From: Varibaculum vaginae
Lineage (GTDB): Bacteria > Actinomycetota > Actinomycetes > Actinomycetales > Actinomycetaceae
Assembly (NCBI RefSeq): GCF_900604285.1
Contig: NZ_UWNY01000002.1
Location: 157,817-221,816 of the forward strand
DNA: 64,000 bases
Direction: 5' to 3'
Positions 55,530 through 61,165 of this stretch are shown here, one piece after another. Below the pieces are notes generated by a model that made no database searches, was not told the DNA's origin, and saw only the letters and a program-made list of their open reading frames with translations. The position numbers were made by a program, and so were the translations under genes. Numbering within the stretch: the first letter of the stretch is position 1; each line of letters begins with the position of its first letter.

Positions 55530-56408
55530 ATGAAAATATCAAAGGTGATAGATCTAAAACCAAATCTGGGTGAAGGCCCTATATGGGATGTAAAAAACCA
55601 AGAGCTGTGGTGGATTGATTCTCAAGATGGAAGGTTGTTCCGCCACAACGAAGACACTAGCAATCTAAGAGTTTGGGACGTGCGCGAAAAAATTGGTTCC
55701 ATGGCGTTGTATCAAGACGGAAAGTCAGCTCTGCTAGCGCTGCAAACTGGACTCTACAAGTATGATCTGGAGGCTGATAAAGCTGAATTAATTTCAGATC
55801 CAGAACCTGAATATCCAAAGAATCGGCTCAACGATGGAAAGGTAGATTTCCGCGGGCGTTTTGTTTTCGGATCGATGGATACCATGGAAGAGGCTCCGAC
55901 TGGTCGCCTATATTCCTATGAAGAGGGCAAAGAACTACGGGTGATTGACGAAGGAATCATTTGTTCGAATGGTCCTTGTTGGTCACCTGATGGATCAATC
56001 TTCTATTTTGCAGATACCTGGACCGGGGATATCTGGGCGTACGACTATGATCTGAAAACTGGCGATGTCTCTAACCGACGAGTGTTTGCGACCGTAGATC
56101 AGTCGGATGGGGGAGCATGCGATGGAATGACGGTCGATGCTGAAGGATTCGTCTGGCAAGCACACGTATATGCGGGAAAGCTTAATCGTTACGATCCCGA
56201 TGGAAAACTGGAACGCCAAATTGAAATGCCGGTAAAGAAGGTTACCTGTCCGGTATTTGGTGGGGCGAATTTAGACCGGCTTTTTGTAACTACCATGGCA
56301 CGCCCTCCGCTTCCCCGTTTCCCCGAAGACGGTGCTGCCCGCGGATCCTTGTATGTGATCGATGATCTTGGAATTAGAGGCTACGAGACCCCTCGGTTTG
56401 GAAAATAA
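55530..56408 (+). CDS. SMP-30/gluconolactonase-family lactonase
   Basis: This 292-residue six-bladed beta-propeller hydrolase is expected to open a sugar lactone using a divalent metal. Metal ligands are readable as Glu15 (NLGEGPIWD), Asn in RLNDGKVD, Asn in SNGPCWSPDG and Asp in DGGACDGMTVD. The ATG at 55530 follows GGAG and lies 12 bp after the thiolase stop. In a CoA-dependent cluster this enzyme is unusual and points to a sugar-acid lactone as the entry substrate. It is followed ten bases later by the MFS transporter. Confidence 0.93.
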   Translation: MKISKVIDLKPNLGEGPIWDVKNQELWWIDSQDGRLFRHNEDTSNLRVWDVREKIGSMALYQDGKSALLALQTGLYKYDLEADKAELISDPEPEYPKNRLNDGKVDFRGRFVFGSMDTMEEAPTGRLYSYEEGKELRVIDEGIICSNGPCWSPDGSIFYFADTWTGDIWAYDYDLKTGDVSNRRVFATVDQSDGGACDGMTVDAEGFVWQAHVYAGKLNRYDPDGKLERQIEMPVKKVTCPVFGGANLDRLFVTTMARPPLPRFPEDGAARGSLYVIDDLGIRGYETPRFGK

Positions 56409-56417
56409 GGAGACAAA

Positions 56418-57752
56418 ATGAAACATAATCGAATCAGCCGCGGTTCCGCGCCTCTTAGCCTTATCCCGAAAGGATCTTGGGTTGCCCTTGGCGTAACCTG
56501 GATTATTTGGGCTATTAACGCTTTTGATCGTGAAGTAATACTCCGCCTCGGCCCGGTAATTTCTGATCACTTCAAGTTGAGTCCCGAACAGTGGGGAACA
56601 ATCACCGCGATTATTATGTTCTCCCTGGCGCTATTGCCCATTATAGCTTCGCGTATGAGCGACAAACATGGTGTAGGTTGGAAACGAGCTGCTTTCCAGG
56701 TACCCCTGGTAATTGGCTATAACCTTATTTCCGCCTTCACTGGAATAAAAGCAATTGCCCATAATCTGAATATTTTTATTGCTTTGCGTATCGGAGTAAA
56801 TCTGGGCGCAGGCGCAGGCGAACCTATCGGTATCTCTAACACCACAGAATGGTGGCCGAAGGAACGTCGCGGATTCGCACTGGGCGTACACCACACGGGT
56901 TACCCAATCGGTGCATTGTTCTCTGGTTTGGCTGTAGCTTGGATCTTAAAGACATTCGGCGATGAAAACTGGATGTATGTATTCTTCATAGGTCTAATCG
57001 TGTCCGTACCAGTGATGCTTTTCTGGCACTGGTATTCTACTCGTGATCGTATCGTTGCTACCTACAAAGAAATCGAAGCTAACGGTATGACCGTTCCGAT
57101 AGATCCGGAGCAGGAAGCAATCCACGCAGATGCCGAAGGTGCCGTTGGTAAGTGTTTACGCAATAGCATTGTGATGTTGACTTCCGGAACCACTATGCTT
57201 ACGCAAATTGTTTATATGGGCATCAATTATGTATTGCCACTGTATCTTGCCAATATTATGGGGCTCGATTTCTCTCGGGCAGCTGCCTACTCGATCGTAT
57301 TTACGATTACAGGTGCTTTGGGGCAGATCTTCTGGCCCACACTGTCTGATTATCTGGGACGGCGCAAGACAATTGTGTTATGTGGTATTTGGATGGCTGT
57401 TGGTGTTGGAGGCTTCTACTTTGTGCGCAGCATGGCGTTCTACATCTTCCTGCAGCTTTTCTTCGGTTTGGTTGCTAACGCCGTATGGCCGGTGTACTAC
57501 GCTGCTGCAACGGATAATGCCCCCGATGGTGCCCACGGTACCGCAAATGGGTTCATAACTACTGCAATGTTCATTGGAGGGGGTCTCGCGCCGCTGCTGA
57601 TGGGATGGCTTATTGCTCTCGGGGGAGGCTGGGAGGCCGCCGCTGGCTACAATTTCACCTTCCTCTTCATGGCGGCATGCGCAATCATGGGGGTGATTCT
57701 CCAGTTCTTTATCCCTAAGGGGGCTCTGGAATCTCACCATCAGGATGCCTAA
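56418..57752 (+). CDS. MFS transporter
   Basis: This integral membrane protein of 444 residues has about twelve hydrophobic segments. It probably imports the pathway substrate with protons. The first-half loop motif (SRMSDKHGVGWKR) resembles the MFS signature D-x-x-G-R/K. A cytoplasmic loop of about 40 residues (RIVATYKEIEANG...EGAVGK) separates the halves. The second half has the corresponding SDYLGRRKT. Sequence features fit the anion:cation symporter/sugar-acid branch, though that is only a general impression. AAGGAGAC precedes the ATG. Confidence 0.93.
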   Translation: MKHNRISRGSAPLSLIPKGSWVALGVTWIIWAINAFDREVILRLGPVISDHFKLSPEQWGTITAIIMFSLALLPIIASRMSDKHGVGWKRAAFQVPLVIGYNLISAFTGIKAIAHNLNIFIALRIGVNLGAGAGEPIGISNTTEWWPKERRGFALGVHHTGYPIGALFSGLAVAWILKTFGDENWMYVFFIGLIVSVPVMLFWHWYSTRDRIVATYKEIEANGMTVPIDPEQEAIHADAEGAVGKCLRNSIVMLTSGTTMLTQIVYMGINYVLPLYLANIMGLDFSRAAAYSIVFTITGALGQIFWPTLSDYLGRRKTIVLCGIWMAVGVGGFYFVRSMAFYIFLQLFFGLVANAVWPVYYAAATDNAPDGAHGTANGFITTAMFIGGGLAPLLMGWLIALGGGWEAAAGYNFTFLFMAACAIMGVILQFFIPKGALESHHQDA

Positions 57753-57788
57753 TCCTCCCCGATGAGTAATAGCATCTAGGTACTTACA

Positions 57789-57833
57789 ATCGCTGGTGGG
57801 GTAGGCAAACTAACCGACTACCCCGCCAGCGAT
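57789..57833 (+). promoter_or_regulatory. Hairpin between MFS and glycerate kinase genes
   Basis: A 16-bp stem (57789-57804 with 57818-57833, one G-T pair) closes a 13-nt loop. No T run follows, and the glycerate kinase Shine-Dalgarno GGAGAA comes eight bases later. It may be an mRNA processing or stability element rather than a terminator. Confidence 0.6.
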
Positions 57834-57849
57834 AAAGATTGGAGAAGCA

Positions 57850-58998
57850 ATGAAATTTGTTCTGGCGCCAGATTCATTCAAGGGAACCATGACCGCAGCT
57901 ACTGTCGCAGCCACCATGAGTGCGGGGGTTCGTGATGTGTTTCCTGATGCCGAATGTATCGAGGTACCCATGGCTGATGGTGGCGAGGGCACCACCCGAT
58001 CTTTGGTTGATGCTCTAGGTGGTGAAATGCGTACTGTTGAAGTTAGCGATGCACTAGGGCGTTCTAGAACCGCACATTTCGGGTGGATTGCAGCAAAAAA
58101 ACTTGCGGTCGTTGAAATCGCTGAAGCTGCCGGTATCGAGCATTTAACCGTAGAAGAGTTAGATCCTCATCAAGCCACCACCGTGGGGGTAGGGCAGCTT
58201 CTCAACCACATAATTGAGCTTTCTCCTGCTCAAGTGATTATCGGTTTAGGGGGGTCTGCTACCAATGACGGTGGATGGGGGATGGCATATGAACTAGGTG
58301 CCATTGTTAAGAATAGTTCTGGTAATCCAATCGAAAGTCGGGCACTGGCCCTGGCGGACGCCGCCAACCTGGACACCAGCGGCATCAGCGAACGCTGGCA
58401 AGATGTAGAAATCACGCTCGCGTGCGACGTTGATAACCCACTAACTGGAGAACGAGGTGCCACCGCAGTTTTCGGCCCCCAAAAAGGGGTGCAACCTGAA
58501 GAAATAGCCCTATTCGATGCAGCTTTAGCGCAATGGGGAAACCTGCTAGATGAAACCAGCGGTCGTGCTGTTAGTAAAAATCCTGGTGCGGGTGCCGCTG
58601 GCGGTTTAGGTGCAGCGCTTATGGCTTTGCTGGGAGCCAAACCGCAGCGCGGGATAGATGTGGTAATACATGCGGTCAGTTTAGAAGATCAGCTAGCCGG
58701 GGCAGACTTTGTATTTACCGGCGAAGGATCCATGGATTACCAAACGAAATTTGGTAAAACCCCCTGGGGGGTTATGCTCGCTGCCCGCAAACAGAATATT
58801 CCTACTATTGCGTTCACCGGCAATTTAGGACGCAACGTTGAGTCACTACACGAAAACGGCTTTGCCGCCATCATCCCGACCGTGCGCGAAGTAGGGAGCT
58901 TAACCGAGGCTCTCGAAAAAGCTCAACCATCACTCAGGGAGTCAGTGCGTATGGCATGCCGAATACTTGCCGCTGCGCGGCATACCGAAAAATTCTGA
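57850..58998 (+). CDS. Glycerate kinase (GlxK/GarK family)
   Basis: The 382-residue enzyme phosphorylates D-glycerate to 2- or 3-phosphoglycerate with ATP, delivering carbon to glycolysis. Family signatures are MKFVLAPDSFKGTMTA at the start, VPMADGGEGTTRSLVDAL, GLGGSATNDGGWGMA and GKTPWGVMLAARK. GGAGAAGCA precedes the ATG. No glyoxylate carboligase or tartronate reductase is in the cluster, so the glycerate probably comes from another reaction. The adjacent thiolase and CoA-transferase make glyceryl-CoA a plausible source. Confidence 0.96.
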   Translation: MKFVLAPDSFKGTMTAATVAATMSAGVRDVFPDAECIEVPMADGGEGTTRSLVDALGGEMRTVEVSDALGRSRTAHFGWIAAKKLAVVEIAEAAGIEHLTVEELDPHQATTVGVGQLLNHIIELSPAQVIIGLGGSATNDGGWGMAYELGAIVKNSSGNPIESRALALADAANLDTSGISERWQDVEITLACDVDNPLTGERGATAVFGPQKGVQPEEIALFDAALAQWGNLLDETSGRAVSKNPGAGAAGGLGAALMALLGAKPQRGIDVVIHAVSLEDQLAGADFVFTGEGSMDYQTKFGKTPWGVMLAARKQNIPTIAFTGNLGRNVESLHENGFAAIIPTVREVGSLTEALEKAQPSLRESVRMACRILAAARHTEKF

Positions 58999-59094
58999 AC
59001 AGCCTAATCCCTTGGGGCTTGGACTAGCAATATCTAATCGCATTGAGATCACGCTTATTTTGCTATCCAGACCGCAAAATAATAAGGAGTAAAA

Positions 59095-60702
59095 ATGATT
59101 TCCGGACAAGCCCTTTGGCCGAAAGATATGGTGCAAGATTTACAGTCAGTTGAGGTCTATGGGCGAACGGTTCAAACCTATGTACCTGGTCCTGCTTCAC
59201 TGTATGAAACTCTAGAAAATACTGCGCGACGATTCGCCACTAAGGTGGCAATTTTTGCTGAGGACGGTAACCGTTTCACTTTCTCTGAAGTTAAACAGCT
59301 AACCGACCAGTTTGCGGCCTATTTGCATACAAAATATAAAATTGGTCCCGGAAAGCGGATAGGGGTATTGCTGGATAATGGAATTGACTTTATTACCTCT
59401 TTTTACGCTAGCAACCGGCTAGGTGCCATTATTGTGCCGCTTCCCGGTAAATTTCGTCGGGCGGAAATCGATGCTTTGGTGGCGCGTGCCAACTTAGATC
59501 TAGTCATATGTCATCCTGAGCAAGCTGCTTGGTTTGAGGGGAAGCCAGTGGTTACCACCTCCTCTAACAGCTGTGCTTGCGGGTTGCCTTTGACTAGTGA
59601 GAGGGGGGAGTTAGACCCGAAAATAGTGCTGGCAGAGGTTCCACTTCCGGGCATTGCGCAGGATTCAATCCTGTTATTCACCTCGGGCACCACCTCCCTA
59701 TCCAAAGGTGTCTTACTCACGAATATGAATGCAGTGCATGCTGTACGTTCTTATGAAAGGGTACTGGAGTTAACCAGTGATGATACTACTATTATCGCTG
59801 TTCCCATCTACCATGTTACCGGAATGATTGCCATCATTGGACTATTTATTTATTTAGGAGGTTCCATTCATATTCAAAAACGTATGGAAGGTAGACCATT
59901 CGTTAAAGAAATTTTCATTTCTGAGGTTAGCTTTGTGCATGCCTCTCCCACGGTTTTCGCGTTGATGTTAGAAGAGCGTGACCGTTTTCCCGAACTTCCA
60001 TCGGTGCAGAAGATGGCATGTGGCGCTGCCCATATGCCGGTATCTCGAATTAAAGAATTGCATGAATGGATGCCACAAATGCAGTTCCGTACAGTTTATG
60101 GGCTAACCGAAAGTTGCTCGCCTGCTTTCGTGTTTCCCTGTGATGCGGCTGGCTCACCCTACTTGGGTTCCTCTGGACTGCCTATCCCCGGACTAGAAGT
60201 GAAGATATGTGATGACTTTGGGGTGGAGTTACCTGTTGGCGAGGTGGGAGAAATAAAAATGCGCGGAGCCAACATCGCTAGGCGCTATGACGAAATTGAA
60301 ATTGATGCGTTGACTGCCGATGGTTGGCTGGCCACTGGTGATGTTGGGCGGGCTAATTCCCAGGGGTATATCTACCTGATGGATCGCAAGAAAGACATGA
60401 TTAACCGCGGTGGCGAAAAAATTTGGTGTATCGATGTGGAAGAAGAATTGCGTAGGTTAAATGTGATTACCGATGCTTCCGTGGTTGGAGTTCCCGACCC
60501 GGTCTATGGTGAAGTTGCTGCTGCTGCCGTGGTACTTGCGGAGGGGGCAACCACCAATGAAACACAATTAAAACAAGAACTAAATAAGCGGTTGGCACGC
60601 TACCAGGTTCCGGTTTACTTCCGTCAGGTTTCCGCTATCCCGTTAACCGCCGGTTCCAAGGTAGATAAGAGTGCGGTACGAGCCCTGTTTGTCTCTCTTT
60701 AA
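59095..60702 (+). CDS. AMP-forming acyl-CoA synthetase / adenylate-forming ligase
   Basis: The 535-residue enzyme activates a carboxylic acid with ATP and CoA. Motifs include the P-loop-like LLFTSGTTSLSKGV, YGLTESCS, the hinge region GWLATGDVGR and DRKKDMINRGGEKI, and the catalytic Lys near the end (GSKVDKSAVR). Sequence alone does not fix the acid; the medium-/short-chain branch is a general impression. It closes the LacI-led cluster, 96 bp after glycerate kinase, with AAGGAG before the ATG. The likely role is the priming activation of the pathway acid. Confidence 0.93.
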   Translation: MISGQALWPKDMVQDLQSVEVYGRTVQTYVPGPASLYETLENTARRFATKVAIFAEDGNRFTFSEVKQLTDQFAAYLHTKYKIGPGKRIGVLLDNGIDFITSFYASNRLGAIIVPLPGKFRRAEIDALVARANLDLVICHPEQAAWFEGKPVVTTSSNSCACGLPLTSERGELDPKIVLAEVPLPGIAQDSILLFTSGTTSLSKGVLLTNMNAVHAVRSYERVLELTSDDTTIIAVPIYHVTGMIAIIGLFIYLGGSIHIQKRMEGRPFVKEIFISEVSFVHASPTVFALMLEERDRFPELPSVQKMACGAAHMPVSRIKELHEWMPQMQFRTVYGLTESCSPAFVFPCDAAGSPYLGSSGLPIPGLEVKICDDFGVELPVGEVGEIKMRGANIARRYDEIEIDALTADGWLATGDVGRANSQGYIYLMDRKKDMINRGGEKIWCIDVEEELRRLNVITDASVVGVPDPVYGEVAAAAVVLAEGATTNETQLKQELNKRLARYQVPVYFRQVSAIPLTAGSKVDKSAVRALFVSL

Positions 60703-60835
60703 AACACTTGCTTTATCAGGGTATTGGCGTGGGAGTATCAGGTTGCGGTAGAGAGCTTTGATCCCCTAATTGGCGTTATTCGAAGCTTGTAATATCGATG
60801 TAAAGGCTAATTGTGTACCCACTCATAACTGTCTA

Positions 60836-60917
60836 GCTCAAAGTTGTTGCCTGCCTGGCGCATGCGCCTCGCTCCTGGTTTTGCTGAAACCAGGTAGTCC
60901 ACCTCCAGTCTTTGAGC
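60836..60917. other. Structured intergenic element (possible three-way junction)
   Basis: Outer arms GCTCAAAG (60836-60843) and CTTTGAGC (60910-60917) are exact inverses. They enclose the palindrome GGCGCATGCGCC and a second perfect hairpin, CCTGGTTT-TGCTG-AAACCAGG (60874-60894). It lies in the 460-bp gap between the ligase and the adhesin gene. It could be a terminator-proximal structure or a small RNA. Confidence 0.5.
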
Positions 60918-61083
60918 AGGAACAGCGGTTGCAAATGTCTGGTGAATAAAAACTAGAAAGGTTCTATTAGTATTAATTCGTGAATAAAAAATATTATTTT
61001 ATTTGCAGCCGAAACATTTCGCTTCTCGCCCGTTAAATAAATTTCACTGCCGATTAATAATGTAATCATTTTTTAAAAAGTCC

Positions 61084-61112
61084 TTGAATATATATATATA
61101 TATATATATTAA
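61084..61112 (+). promoter_or_regulatory. Putative phase-variable promoter with (AT)11 spacer
   Basis: TTGAAT (61084-61089) and TATTAA (61107-61112) form -35 and -10 elements with a 17-bp spacer. The spacer is part of an (AT)11 tract running 61088-61109. Gain or loss of one AT unit would change the spacer by 2 bp and should alter transcription. The adhesin ATG is 54 bp downstream. Confidence 0.6.
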
Positions 61113-61165
61113 CCTGATAAAGGAGCGTCTTTTTCTAGGGGTGTATCTTTGCAGGAAGGAAAATC

